Origin: Pseudorhodoferax aquiterrae
Lineage (GTDB): Bacteria > Pseudomonadota > Gammaproteobacteria > Burkholderiales > Burkholderiaceae_C
Direction of reading: 5' to 3'
DNA length: 64,000 bases
NCBI RefSeq assembly: GCF_014652235.1
Contig: NZ_BMYK01000022.1
Span: 47,905 to 111,904, forward strand
Shown one piece after another: positions 21,640-30,700 of the stretch. The translations under genes and the position numbers were made by a program. The notes below the pieces were generated by a model. That model saw only the letters and a program-made list of their open reading frames with translations. It was not told the DNA's origin and searched no databases. Numbering within the stretch: position 1 is the stretch's first letter; every line of letters starts with the position of its first letter.

Positions 21640-23835
21640 ATGAGCATCCGAAAGCGCCTGCTGTTGCTGGTCATCGGGGTCTGGCTGCCCGCCGCCGCCG
21701 GCTTCGGCCTGCTCACGTGGTACACGCACGCCGAGCAGGTCGCCGGTACGCGCCGGCAGGTGGAGGAGTACGGGCTGCGCCTGGCCACCGCCATGGAGCG
21801 TGAGCTCGACCGGCGCGTGGTGCTCGCCCAGGCCCTGGCGGCCTCCGCCGAGGCACGCAGCGGCGACTTCGCGCGCTTGCACGAGGAGGCGCGCAGCGCG
21901 ACGGCCGGCACGGCCTCGTGGGCCCTGCTGGTCGACCCCGCCGGACAGATCCTCAACACCAAGGCGCCCTACCCGGGCCCGCGTGTGCCGCGCATCAAGC
22001 CGCTGCCGCTGACGGACAGTGGACCGCAGGTGCGCTTCGTGGGCCACGCCCCGGTGGCCATGATGCCGGCCATCACGGTGTTCGTGCCGGTGCCGGGCAT
22101 GGTGCCCCAACGCTACAACGTGGGCGTGGCCTTCTCGCCGGCGGCACTGCAGCAGACGCTGGAATCCCACCCAGGGCCGTTTCAGGCGCTCGCGGTCGTC
22201 GTCGACGACGAGCAGGTCATCATGGCGCGCAGCCGCGACCCCGAGAAGTGGTTCGGCGTCTCGGCCTCGCCCCGGTTCAAGCAGCGCATCGTGGAGGGCG
22301 GCACGGGCTTCGCCGAGTCGACCACGCTGGACGGCGTGCGCTCCATGACCTATCTCTCGCCGCGCAACGCCTACGGCTGGTCGGTCATCGTCTCGGTGCC
22401 GATGCAGTTGCTCGACGCCGCGGCCCAGCAGGCGTCGGCCAAGGCGGTGGGCGCGGCCGCGCTGCTGCTCGCTTTCGGCTTGCTGCTGGCCCTGAGCGGC
22501 ACGCGCAAGATCGGCCGCACCGTCGAGGCCCTGCAAGGCGCGGCCGGCGATCTGGCCCACCACCGCGTGCCGCCGCGGCTGCTGACCGGGGTCTCCGAGG
22601 TGGACCGGGTGGCCGCAGCACTGCACGAGGCCGGCACGCGCGCTCAGGAGGCCAACGCCACGCTGGAGCGCCGTGTGCGCGAGGCCGTGGCCCATGCCCA
22701 GGAGGCCCAGGCCCAGCTGCTGCAGAGCCAGAAGCTCGAGCTCGTGGGCCGGCTGACGGCCGGCGTCGCGCACGACTTCAACAACCTGCTGCAAACCATC
22801 GTCACGGCCCACCACCTGCTGCTGCGCCGCGTGACCGACGGACCGGAGCGCCGCACGCTGGACGGCGCCGTGCGCGCCGTCGCCAAGGCGCGCGACCTCG
22901 TCAAGCAGCTCATGACCTTCGGCCGCGTGCAGCTGCTGGAACCCAGCGCCGTGAGCATTCCCGACCTGGTGCTCAAGAGCCAGGAACTCACGCGCACAGC
23001 CGTTGGCGAGGCCATCGTTCTGAGCACCGCACTGGAGCCCGCGCTGCCCGCCGTGCACGTGGACGCCGTGCAGTTCGAAATGGCGCTGCTCAACCTGGTC
23101 TTCAACGCGCGTGACGCCATGCCCGCCGGCGGCCACATCACCATCGCCGCGCAAGAGGCGCTGGCGGCCGAGACCGCGCACCTGGGCGCCGGCCGCTTCG
23201 TGCGCCTGGAAGTGGCCGACACCGGCACGGGCATGACCGATGCCGTGCAGGCCCGCGCCTTCGAGCCCTACTTCACGACCAAGCCCGTGGGCGCGGGCAG
23301 CGGCATCGGCCTGGCCCAGGTGCACGCCTTCGCCAAGCAGTCGGGCGGCGACATCGTGCTGTCCAGCCAGCTCGGCGTGGGCACGCGCATCCGCCTGTAC
23401 CTGCCGGTGGCGGCCACGCCGGCCGACGCCCCGGCCGTCCCGGCGCCGGCCGCACCAGCCGCGCCCCTGGCCGGCGTGCGCATCCTGATGGTCGAGGACG
23501 ACAAGCTGGTGTCGGGCATGGTCGCCTCCGCGCTCGAGGAGGAAGGTTGTGTGGTGCGCCACTGCCCCACGGCCGACGAGGCCCTGCAGGTGCTGCAGAA
23601 AGGCCACGACTTCGACATCCTGTTCACCGACGTGGTGATGCCGGGGCGCATGAACGGTGTGGACCTCGCGCGCTGGTGCGCGGCCGAGCGGCCCGGCATC
23701 GCCATCGTGGTGAGCACGGGCTATGCGGAGAACCTGCAGGAGTTCTCGGCCACTGTCCTGCGCAAGCCCTATGAGCCGGGCGCGCTGTTCGCGGCGCTCG
23801 AAGAGGCCTGCAAGCGCTGCGCGCTCATGGCATGA
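21640..23835 (+). CDS. Hybrid sensor histidine kinase with receiver domain
   Basis: 731 residues. TM1 (about 7-27), a periplasmic sensor region of about 230 residues resembling dCache/PDC folds, TM2 (about 268-286), a coiled coil, then HisKA of the HDFNN subtype with His378 (AGVAHDFNNLL), the ATPase domain with N box NLVFNARDAMP, G1 DTGTGM and G2 GAGSGIGLA, a Pro/Ala linker, and a C-terminal receiver with phospho-acceptor Asp664 (FTDVVMP). There is no DNA-binding output in the protein and no response regulator next to it, so the partner must lie elsewhere. Ligand unknown. Confidence 0.9.
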   Translation: MSIRKRLLLLVIGVWLPAAAGFGLLTWYTHAEQVAGTRRQVEEYGLRLATAMERELDRRVVLAQALAASAEARSGDFARLHEEARSATAGTASWALLVDPAGQILNTKAPYPGPRVPRIKPLPLTDSGPQVRFVGHAPVAMMPAITVFVPVPGMVPQRYNVGVAFSPAALQQTLESHPGPFQALAVVVDDEQVIMARSRDPEKWFGVSASPRFKQRIVEGGTGFAESTTLDGVRSMTYLSPRNAYGWSVIVSVPMQLLDAAAQQASAKAVGAAALLLAFGLLLALSGTRKIGRTVEALQGAAGDLAHHRVPPRLLTGVSEVDRVAAALHEAGTRAQEANATLERRVREAVAHAQEAQAQLLQSQKLELVGRLTAGVAHDFNNLLQTIVTAHHLLLRRVTDGPERRTLDGAVRAVAKARDLVKQLMTFGRVQLLEPSAVSIPDLVLKSQELTRTAVGEAIVLSTALEPALPAVHVDAVQFEMALLNLVFNARDAMPAGGHITIAAQEALAAETAHLGAGRFVRLEVADTGTGMTDAVQARAFEPYFTTKPVGAGSGIGLAQVHAFAKQSGGDIVLSSQLGVGTRIRLYLPVAATPADAPAVPAPAAPAAPLAGVRILMVEDDKLVSGMVASALEEEGCVVRHCPTADEALQVLQKGHDFDILFTDVVMPGRMNGVDLARWCAAERPGIAIVVSTGYAENLQEFSATVLRKPYEPGALFAALEEACKRCALMA

Positions 23836-23846
23836 GGCCGGCCGGC

Positions 23847-24200
23847 TCAGTGGGACGAGAAGCGGTAGCCCCTGGATTGCAGGCAACGGTCGAAGGCGGC
23901 GCTGCGCGCGCCGGCGTTCAGGTCGGTGGACGTGCCGGGTGGCTGCACCAGGGGGGTGCAGGGCCCTTGTCCATAGATGTCCGTGCACTTGCGGTCCGCC
24001 TCGGTCGGCCAGGTCGGTGCCGTCATCTGGCGTGGCGGCCAGGCCTTGGCAGCCTCGACGCCGCAGGCCGCCTTGTCGGCCTCCAGCTGGTCGGGCGTGG
24101 CCCCCGGCTTGGTCCAGCTGCCGCAGCCGGCCAGTGCGAGCGCGAAGGCCCAGGGCAGCGCCCGGCGCAGCCTGCGTTCAGCGCGCGCGTGGTTCGACAT
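23847..24200 (-). CDS. Putative small lipoprotein
   Basis: 117 residues. After MSNHARAERRLRRALPWAFA comes LALAGCGSW, a lipobox with Cys at about 31, so a lipid-anchored envelope protein is predicted. The mature part has four more cysteines (AACGVE, DRKCTD, GPCTPL, DRCLQS) spaced like two disulfides, and ends YRFSSH. Family not recognised; the C-terminal DRCLQSRGYRF pattern is common in uncharacterised lipoproteins. The start codon lies 23 bp inside the end of the upstream gene. Confidence 0.65.
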   Translation of the reverse strand: MSNHARAERRLRRALPWAFALALAGCGSWTKPGATPDQLEADKAACGVEAAKAWPPRQMTAPTWPTEADRKCTDIYGQGPCTPLVQPPGTSTDLNAGARSAAFDRCLQSRGYRFSSH

Positions 24201-24414
24201 AGGGCTGCTCCACATGCCAGCCGTTGGGGCCCAGCAGACCCGCCGCCATGAGGCCCTCGTATTGTTCGCGTGTGACCGGCATCAGGAACAGCGCAGGCGA
24301 GCCGTCCTCGGCCTCGGCCGGCAGCCAGACGAGGCAGCCCTTGCCCGCCCGGCAGCGCTGCGCGGCCTCGGGGACGTAGATGCTCAGTTCCTGCAGTTTC
24401 TCGCGGATGTTCAT
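24178..24414 (-). CDS. Hypothetical protein, 78 aa
   Basis: 78 residues, soluble, MNIREKLQELSIYVPEAAQR... with a Cys pair (RCRAGKGC) and a Pro-rich C-terminus. AGGAG lies 8 nt before the ATG, which is a good ribosome site. It overlaps the following lipoprotein gene by 23 bp on the same strand. Not recognised as a known family. Divergent from the class II aldolase gene. Confidence 0.55.
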   Translation of the reverse strand: MNIREKLQELSIYVPEAAQRCRAGKGCLVWLPAEAEDGSPALFLMPVTREQYEGLMAAGLLGPNGWHVEQPYVEPRAR

Positions 24415-24557
24415 GGCGATCTCCTGGACATGCGCCAGTCTGGCCGCGCCGCCCGGGCCAGGACTGTCGGACGGCAGGCCATCCGTGTGGAAGGCACCCG
24501 CCTCCCGCGTGCCCCGGGCCTGCCAGAATGGCCGGCGCCATCCCCTCGGAGCCCCGC

Positions 24558-25277
24558 ATGCAATCGCACGATTTCAACAGCCCTGCCGTCGCCGCGCTGC
24601 GCGAAGACCTGGCGCTGGCCCTGCGCGCCGCCGCGCACCATGGCCTGGCCGAAGGCGTCTGCAACCACTTCAGCGTCGAGCTGCCCGATGGCAGCGGGCG
24701 CTTCCTGCTCAACCCGCGCGGCCTGCTGTGGTCCGAGGTGCAGGCCGACGATGTGGTCATGGTGGACGCCCATGGCGAGCGCCTGGCGGGCCGCCATGCG
24801 GTGGAGCCCACCGCCATGTTCATCCACGCCGCCATCCACCGCCTGTGCGGCAAGGCCGTGGTGCTGCACACCCACATGCCCTACGCCACCGCGCTGACGC
24901 TGACGGAGGACGGCCTGCTGGACAGCTGCCTCTCGCAGAACGCCATGCGCTTTCATGGCCGCGTGGCGCTGGACCCCGCGTACAACGGCCTGGCCCTGGA
25001 CAGCGCCGAGGGCGAGCGCATCGCGCGCGCCATGCAGGGGGCCGACGTGGCCTTCCTGGCCAACCATGGCGTGGTGGTCTGCGGCGACCGCATGGCCTAC
25101 GCCTACGACGACCTCTACTACCTCGAGCGCGCCTGCATGGCCCAGGTGCTGGCCCAGTCGACGGGCCGGCCGCTGCGACGGGCCGATCCCGCCCTGGTCG
25201 CGCGCGTGTGCGAACAGACGCTGGGCGAACGCCTGCAATCCGAACTCTTCTTCGCCGCGCTGCGCCGCCAGCTCTGA
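24558..25277 (+). CDS. Class II aldolase/adducin domain protein
   Basis: 239 residues. Family zinc ligands are visible: HTH in VVLHTHMPYATAL and a third His in FLANHGVVVCGD, with the acidic residue in VEPTAMFIHAAIH. CNHFSVELPD is the N-terminal substrate loop. Members are fuculose-1-phosphate-type aldolases or decarboxylating relatives; the real substrate is not clear. GGAG lies 7 nt before the ATG. Its stop is 8 bp before the CoA-transferase ATG, so the two are likely one operon, pointing to a catabolic rather than sugar-phosphate role. Confidence 0.85.
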   Translation: MQSHDFNSPAVAALREDLALALRAAAHHGLAEGVCNHFSVELPDGSGRFLLNPRGLLWSEVQADDVVMVDAHGERLAGRHAVEPTAMFIHAAIHRLCGKAVVLHTHMPYATALTLTEDGLLDSCLSQNAMRFHGRVALDPAYNGLALDSAEGERIARAMQGADVAFLANHGVVVCGDRMAYAYDDLYYLERACMAQVLAQSTGRPLRRADPALVARVCEQTLGERLQSELFFAALRRQL

Positions 25278-25285
25278 GGATCGCC

Positions 25286-26665
25286 ATGGACAACACCCGC
25301 ACCGTCGCCGCGATCTGGGACCTGGCCGGCCTGCCCGAGGCCGCGCTGGCCGAACTGCAGCTCAGGGGCCAGGACCCGGTCGTGCCCTCTTCCTTCGCCG
25401 TGGGCCGGGCCGCCCAGGCCAGCATGGCGGCCGCGGCGCTGGCCGCGGCCGAGCTGGGCCATGCACGCGGCCAGCCGCGCCAGCGCGTGGCCGTGGACAT
25501 GGCGCACGCGGCCGTGGAATGCACCGGCTGGTTCAGCCTGGATGGCCAGGCGCCCGATCTCTGGGACGCCTTCTCGGGCCTGTACCGCTGCGCCGACGGC
25601 CATGTGCGCCTGCACGCCAATTTCGCCCACCACCGCGAAGGCGCTCTGCACCTGCTCGGCCTCGACCCCGCCACAGCCCGGCGCAGCGATGCCGAACGCG
25701 CGCTGCTGGACTGGCGCGCGCTGGACTTCGAGCAGGCCACGGCCGAACGCGGCCTCGTCGCCACCGCGCTGCGCAGCTTCGCCCAGTGGGACGCCACGCC
25801 GCAGGCGCAGGCCGTCGCGGCCCAGCCGCTGCTGAGCTTCACGCGCATCGGCGATGCCCCGCCGCGCGCACTGCCGCCGCTGGCCGCGGACGCGCTGCCG
25901 CTGGACGGCCTGCGCGTGCTGGACCTCACGCGCATCCTGGCCGGCCCGGTCGGCGGCCGCGCGCTGGCCGCGCTGGGCGCCGAGGTGCTGCTCGTGAACA
26001 GCCCCAAGCTGCCCAACATCGCCGCCATCGCCGACACCAGCCGCGGCAAGCGCTCGGCCCACGTCGACCTGCGTACCGATGCGGGCCAGGCGCAGATGCG
26101 CACGCTGCTGACCGACGCGCACGTGTTCTCACAGGGCTACCGACCCGGCGGCCTGTCCGCCCTGGGATGCGGCCCCGAGGCCCTGGCCGCGCTGCGCCCC
26201 GGCCTGGTCTGCGTTTCGCTGACGGCCTACGGCGCGCAAGGCCCCTGGGCCGCGCGGCGCGGCTTCGACTCGCTGCTGCAGACGGCCATGGGCTTCAACC
26301 ACGCCGAGGGCGAGGCTGCGGGCGACGGCCAACCACGGCCCATGCCCATGCAGATTCTCGACGAGGCGACAGGCTTTTTGATGGCCTTCGGCGCCGCGGC
26401 CGCGCTGTGGCGCCAGCAGCGCGAAGGCGGCAGCTGGCATGTGCAGGTCTCGCTGGCGCAGACCGCCCACTGGCTGCGCGGCCTGGGCCGCGTGCCGGGC
26501 GGGCTGCAGGCGGCCATGCCGGACCGCACGCCGTTCCTGGAAACCACCGCGTCCGGCTTCGGCGAACTCTGCGCCGTGCGCCCGGCCATGCAGCTGGGCC
26601 GGGCCCAGGTGGGCTACCGCCATCCCTCGATGCCGCCCGGCAGCCACCCGCCCGCATGGACTTGA
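25286..26665 (+). CDS. Family III CoA-transferase with rearranged domain order
   Basis: 459 residues. The usual N-terminal core of CaiB/BaiF proteins begins only at about residue 207: LDGLRVLDLTRILAGPVGGR, then TSRGKRSAHVDLRTDAG, YRPGGLSALG, CVSLTAYGAQGPWA and RRGFDSLLQTAMGF with the expected catalytic Asp. The first 200 residues (CADGHVRLHANFAHHREG, then RSFAQWDATPQAQAVAAQPL) look like the C-terminal half that normally follows. So halves appear swapped or duplicated. GAGGA is 5 nt before the ATG. The stop lies at the edge of a palindromic element. Confidence 0.82.
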   Translation: MDNTRTVAAIWDLAGLPEAALAELQLRGQDPVVPSSFAVGRAAQASMAAAALAAAELGHARGQPRQRVAVDMAHAAVECTGWFSLDGQAPDLWDAFSGLYRCADGHVRLHANFAHHREGALHLLGLDPATARRSDAERALLDWRALDFEQATAERGLVATALRSFAQWDATPQAQAVAAQPLLSFTRIGDAPPRALPPLAADALPLDGLRVLDLTRILAGPVGGRALAALGAEVLLVNSPKLPNIAAIADTSRGKRSAHVDLRTDAGQAQMRTLLTDAHVFSQGYRPGGLSALGCGPEALAALRPGLVCVSLTAYGAQGPWAARRGFDSLLQTAMGFNHAEGEAAGDGQPRPMPMQILDEATGFLMAFGAAAALWRQQREGGSWHVQVSLAQTAHWLRGLGRVPGGLQAAMPDRTPFLETTASGFGELCAVRPAMQLGRAQVGYRHPSMPPGSHPPAWT

Positions 26666-26885
26666 GCGCTTGTGAAGCAATCGCTTGAACTCACGCAAGA
26701 CCCCGGCGCAGGCCGTTTCCATCTCCAGTGGCGGTTTGCGGGGTCTTGCCCTGCGGGCCGGGGCACCCACAGGCACCGGGCGGCGTTGCGCCGCTGGTCC
26801 GTATCTCGATACGGACTGCGCGGCGCGCCTTGCCCGGCACCTGCGGGCACCCCGTCGTGAGTCCAATCGATCACTTCACAAGCGC
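26666..26885. repeat. 220-bp palindromic (MITE-like) element
   Basis: Ends are inverted repeats of 30 bp with 26 matches: left 26666-26695 (GCGCTTGTGAAG...ACTCACG) and right 26856-26885 (its complement). A central hairpin GTCCGTATC-TC-GATACGGAC at 26797-26816 is flanked by further complementary arms (CCCACAGG..CCGGGC against GCCCGG..CCTGCGGG). A separate inserted hairpin, CAAGACCCC / GGGGTCTTG (26696-26748), interrupts the left arm only. No transposase inside. No flanking target duplication could be identified by eye. Confidence 0.6.
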
Positions 26886-27690
26886 AGGCCTGCAACTGGG
26901 GCCGCTGGTGCTGCCGGCCCCACTCCTGCTGGTGCTGGTCTGCGCGCTGCTGGCGTTCTGGCTGGCCCGCCGGCTGGCGCGCCCGCTCGGCGTGGACCCC
27001 GAGCCGCGGCTGTGGGGCGTGCTGCTGGCCGCGCTGCTCTGCGCGCGGCTGGCCTTCGTCTGGAGCTACCGTGATGCCTACCTGGCCGCACCGTGGACCA
27101 TGCTGGACATCCGCGACGGCGGCTGGAGCCCGGTGGCCGGCATCGTGGGCGGCTGGCTCGCCGCCACCGTGCTGCTGCCCGTGCACCGTCCCGACCGGCG
27201 CCCCGTCCTGCGCGCACTGGCCGCGGCCACCGGCTTCTGGCTGGTCGGCACGCTGGCGCTGCAATGGCATGGCCTGCAGCAGCAGCGCAGCCTGCCTGCC
27301 CTGCAGCTCGTCGCCGTGGACGGCCGCACCGTGGACCTGCGCAGCTTCCGCGGCCAGCCCGTGGTGCTGAACCTGTGGGCCAGCTGGTGCCCGCCCTGCC
27401 GGCGCGAGATGCCGGCGCTGCAGCAGCTGCAGGCCGAGCGGCCCGACGTGCACGTGGTCTTCGCCAACCAGGGCGAGAGTGCGGCGCGGGTGCTGCAATA
27501 CCTTGCCGGCCAGCGACTGCAGCTGCACCACCTGCTGTTCGACCCCCAGGCCAGCGCCGGCCAGGCCTTCGGCCACCGCGCGCTGCCGGCGACCTACTTC
27601 TTCGACCGCGAGGGCCGGCTCGTGGACGCGCGCATCGGCGAGCTCTCGCGCGCCACGCTGGCCGAGCGGCTGCGCCGCGTCGCACCCTGA
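26857..27690 (+). CDS. TlpA-like thioredoxin-domain membrane protein
   Basis: 277 residues from a GTG. The N-terminal half has four hydrophobic helices (LVLPAPLLLVLVCALLAFW, LWGVLLAALLCARLAFVW, PVAGIVGGWLAATVLL, ALAAATGFWLVGTLAL), partly like Lgt-type membrane segments. The C-terminal half is a TlpA/ResA thioredoxin fold with redox centre WCPPC in NLWASWCPPCRREMP and a cis-Pro LPATYFFD. It likely reduces or exchanges disulfides of periplasmic proteins. The chosen GTG sits inside the right repeat of the palindromic element; internal GTG or CTG codons further in are alternatives, so the start is uncertain. Confidence 0.8.
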   Translation: MSPIDHFTSAGLQLGPLVLPAPLLLVLVCALLAFWLARRLARPLGVDPEPRLWGVLLAALLCARLAFVWSYRDAYLAAPWTMLDIRDGGWSPVAGIVGGWLAATVLLPVHRPDRRPVLRALAAATGFWLVGTLALQWHGLQQQRSLPALQLVAVDGRTVDLRSFRGQPVVLNLWASWCPPCRREMPALQQLQAERPDVHVVFANQGESAARVLQYLAGQRLQLHHLLFDPQASAGQAFGHRALPATYFFDREGRLVDARIGELSRATLAERLRRVAP

Positions 27691-27731
27691 TCCCATGGGG
27701 TATGGTCGCGGCGCTGCATCGGAACCATGAC

Positions 27732-28553
27732 ATGAACACCTTGCCACCCAACCTCTTCAAACGCGCACTGCGCGAAGGCCGCACGCAGATCGGCATCTGG
27801 TCCACGCTGGCTTCGCCCTACGCGACCGAACTGATCGCGGGCAGCGGTTACGACTGGGGCCTGCTCGACACCGAGCACACCCCGAGCGACGTGCCGCTGA
27901 TGCTGAACCAGCTGCAGGCCGTGGCCTCGGCCACGCCCGCGCCGGGCGCCGCGCCCATGGAGGCCGTGGTGCGCCCGGCCTGGAACGACACCGTGCTGAT
28001 CAAGCGCTACCTGGACATCGGTGCGCGCAGCCTCTTGCTGCCCTTCGTGCAGAACGCCGCCGAAGCCCAGGCCGCCGTGCAGGCCACACGCTACGCGCCG
28101 GCCGGCGTGCGCGGCATGGGCGGCTCCACGCGCGCCACCAACTTCGGCCGTGCGGCCGGGTATGTGGACCACGCGCACGAGGAGATCTGCCTGCTGGTGC
28201 AGGTGGAAACGCGCGAGGCGCTGGCCCGGATCGAAGAGATCGCCGCCATCGATGGCATCGACGGCATCTTCATCGGCCCGGCCGACCTGTCGGCCAGCAT
28301 GGGCCACCCGGGCCAGCCGCGCCACCCCGAGGTGGACGCCGCCATCGACGATGCGATCCGCCGCATCCGCCGCGCCGGCAAGGCGCCCGGCATCCTGATG
28401 GCCGATGCCGAACGCGCACGCGCCTGCATCGCCCAGGGTGCGCAGTTCGTGGCCGTGGCCATGGACATGCTGCTGCTGCGCAACGGTGCCGACGGCACCG
28501 CCGCCCAGTGGCGCGACCAGCGCGCCGCCGCCGGCCGCTCCGACAGCTACTGA
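27732..28553 (+). CDS. HpcH/HpaI family aldolase
   Basis: 273 residues. Signature segments of 4-hydroxy-2-oxoheptanedioate / 2-keto-3-deoxy-acid aldolases: IGIWSTLASPYATELIAGSG, WGLLDTEHTPSD, the Arg in VRPAWND, metal-binding Glu in QVETREAL and Asp in GPADLSASMG. It splits a hydroxy-oxo acid to pyruvate and an aldehyde. Substrate not assignable. It follows the TlpA-like gene by 41 bp on the same strand; no functional tie to that gene is evident. Confidence 0.9.
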   Translation: MNTLPPNLFKRALREGRTQIGIWSTLASPYATELIAGSGYDWGLLDTEHTPSDVPLMLNQLQAVASATPAPGAAPMEAVVRPAWNDTVLIKRYLDIGARSLLLPFVQNAAEAQAAVQATRYAPAGVRGMGGSTRATNFGRAAGYVDHAHEEICLLVQVETREALARIEEIAAIDGIDGIFIGPADLSASMGHPGQPRHPEVDAAIDDAIRRIRRAGKAPGILMADAERARACIAQGAQFVAVAMDMLLLRNGADGTAAQWRDQRAAAGRSDSY

Positions 28554-28600
28554 CGCCACCAAACCCGTAGCCGGCGGACGGCCAAGCCGGCTCGCATAGC

Positions 28601-29194
28601 ATGCCTGCCATGCCACCACTGACCCAGAACCTGCTCATCGCCAACATCGGCGTGTTCGTGCTCCAGATGCTGCTGGGCGGTGACATCGTCGCCTGGTTCG
28701 CGCTGTGGCCGCTGGAGTCGGGCATGTTCATGCCCTGGCAGGTGGCGAGCTACGCCTTCCTGCACGGCAGCCTCATGCACCTGGCCTTCAACATGTACGG
28801 CCTGTGGATGTTCGGCGGCGAACTCGAGCGCGTCTGGGGTTCGCGCCGGCTGGCCGTGTTCTATGCCGCCAGCGTGGGCACGGCCGCGCTCGCCCAGTTG
28901 CTGGTCACCGGCATGGCCGGCAGCATGGCGCCCACGGTGGGCGCCTCGGGCGGGCTGTTCGGCCTGCTGATGGGCTTTGCCATGGTGTTCCCGCAGCGCC
29001 GCATCACGCCGCTGCTGCCGCCGATCCCGATGCCGGCCTGGGCCTTCGTGACGCTCTACGGCGCCATCGAGCTGACACTGGGCGTGACCGGCAGCGCCAG
29101 CGGCGTGGCGCACTTCGCGCACCTGGGCGGCCTGCTGGGCGGCTGGCTGGTGATCCGCTACTGGCGCGGCCAGCCCCCCTTCGGCCGGCGCTGA
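28601..29194 (+). CDS. Rhomboid family intramembrane serine protease
   Basis: 197 residues, about six TM helices. Catalytic Ser116 in TVGASGGLFGLL and the C-terminal His pair in VAHFAHLGGLLGG (H171, H174) are present, with LHGSLMHLAFNMYGLW as the conserved L1/TM2 region (HxxxN). So it should be active in the inner membrane. Start could also be the ATG nine bases in (MPPLTQN). Convergent with the amidase gene, 12 bp apart. Confidence 0.92.
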   Translation: MPAMPPLTQNLLIANIGVFVLQMLLGGDIVAWFALWPLESGMFMPWQVASYAFLHGSLMHLAFNMYGLWMFGGELERVWGSRRLAVFYAASVGTAALAQLLVTGMAGSMAPTVGASGGLFGLLMGFAMVFPQRRITPLLPPIPMPAWAFVTLYGAIELTLGVTGSASGVAHFAHLGGLLGGWLVIRYWRGQPPFGRR

Positions 29195-29206
29195 GAGCTC
29201 TACGCC

Positions 29207-30700
29207 TCAAGCCCCGGGCGCGTAGCGCTGCCAGGGATGCGCGGCCTCGTACTGGGCGCCCACCGCCAGCAGCCTGTCGTCCTGCCCCAGTGGCGCGACG
29301 AGCTGCATGCCCAGCGGCAGGCCGTTGGGCGACAGCCCCGCTGGTAGCGCCAGCGCCGGACAGCCCGTGGCATTGGCCAGCGGGCAGAACGGCGAGTACT
29401 GCAGCAAGCTGTCCTCGCCGAAGCGGTAGTCCTCGTAGTCGTCCCAGTCCAGGCCGAAGCGGCCGATCGGCGCCGGCTCGCGCGCCAGCACGGGCAGCGC
29501 CAGCAGGTCGATGCCGGTGGCGGCCAGGTAGTCGGCGAAGCGCCGGCCCAGCGCGTGCAGGCCGTTGACGTGGCGCACGTAGTCGCTGGCCGTCATGCGT
29601 TGCGCGTAGCGGACCATGGATTGCACGGTCTTCTGCAGCCCGTCCAGCGCGGTCGTGCCAGTGGCCCGGCCATGGGCCTCGATCGCCGCCCAGGCGTTCT
29701 GCGCGATGACCGGCACCACATGCTGCATGACCTCACGCGGCGCGAACGGAAACGGCACCGCCACGCAGTCGTGCCCCAGTGCCGCCAGCTGCCGGCCGAA
29801 GCGCGCATAGGCATCGCGCACGGCCGCGTCCAGCGCCGGGCCGTCCTGCGCCACGATGCCGATGCGCAGCGGTGCCAGGGCGGCGCCGGCCTGCACGTCG
29901 CGGACCACGTCGGCGAAGCGGCGCGCGAAGGCCGGGGCCGCATAGGGGGCGCCGGGCGACGCGCCTGCCGCCACGTCGAGCACGCCCGCGCAATCGCGCA
30001 GCGACACGGTCAGCATGTGCTCGGACACCATGCCGCCCCAGCTCTCGCCGCGGGCCGGGCCGAACGGCGTCATGCCGCGGCTGGTCTTCAGGCCCACCAG
30101 GCCGCAGCAGGCGGCCGGGATGCGGATCGAGCCGCCACCGTCGCCACCATGTGCGATCGGCACCATGCCGGCGGCCACGGCCGCGGCCGCGCCACCGCTG
30201 GAGCCGCCCGCGCTGTGCCTGCGGTTCCAGGGGTTGCGCGTGGGCGCGCCGTAGCTCGGGCCTTCGGAGGTCGGGCTCAGGCCCAGCTCCGACGAGGTGC
30301 TGCGGCCGATCAGCGAAAAGCCGGCCTTGCGGTAGCGCGCCGTGAGATCGCCCTCGCGCTCGAAGCGCACCTGGCCGAAGTAGGCCGAGCCCATGGTGCT
30401 GGGCAGGCGCGGATCGGCCGTGCCCAGGTCCTTGAGCAGCGAGGGCACGCCGAAGAAGGGCCGCTCGCGCAGCAGCGCCGCGCGAGCGGCCGTGTCCAGG
30501 CCGCGCAACAGGCGGTCGTTGGCCTCGGCCTGCTCGGCGGCATGGTCGGCATCGACCAGGCAGACCGCGTTGATGTCGGGGTTGCGCGCCGCGATGCGCG
30601 CCAGCACGTCCTGCATCAGCGCCGTGCAGCTGTACTCGCCCTGCACGAGACCCGCTGCCAGGGCCGTGGCGTCCAGGCCTTGTTGTGCGAAGTCCGTCAT
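29207..30700 (-). CDS. Amidase signature family hydrolase
   Basis: 497 residues, normal family length. The Ser-cisSer-Lys triad is visible as Lys90 (PSLLKD), Ser167/168 (GGSSGG) and Ser191 (GGGSIRIPA). It hydrolyses amide bonds of small molecules; substrate unknown. ATG overlaps the stop of the upstream Bug-type gene as ATGA, so both are one transcript. In Burkholderiales such pairs usually import and hydrolyse an amide or carboxylate. Because the upstream reading frame is broken, coupling may now be weaker. Confidence 0.92.
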   Translation of the reverse strand: MTDFAQQGLDATALAAGLVQGEYSCTALMQDVLARIAARNPDINAVCLVDADHAAEQAEANDRLLRGLDTAARAALLRERPFFGVPSLLKDLGTADPRLPSTMGSAYFGQVRFEREGDLTARYRKAGFSLIGRSTSSELGLSPTSEGPSYGAPTRNPWNRRHSAGGSSGGAAAAVAAGMVPIAHGGDGGGSIRIPAACCGLVGLKTSRGMTPFGPARGESWGGMVSEHMLTVSLRDCAGVLDVAAGASPGAPYAAPAFARRFADVVRDVQAGAALAPLRIGIVAQDGPALDAAVRDAYARFGRQLAALGHDCVAVPFPFAPREVMQHVVPVIAQNAWAAIEAHGRATGTTALDGLQKTVQSMVRYAQRMTASDYVRHVNGLHALGRRFADYLAATGIDLLALPVLAREPAPIGRFGLDWDDYEDYRFGEDSLLQYSPFCPLANATGCPALALPAGLSPNGLPLGMQLVAPLGQDDRLLAVGAQYEAAHPWQRYAPGA

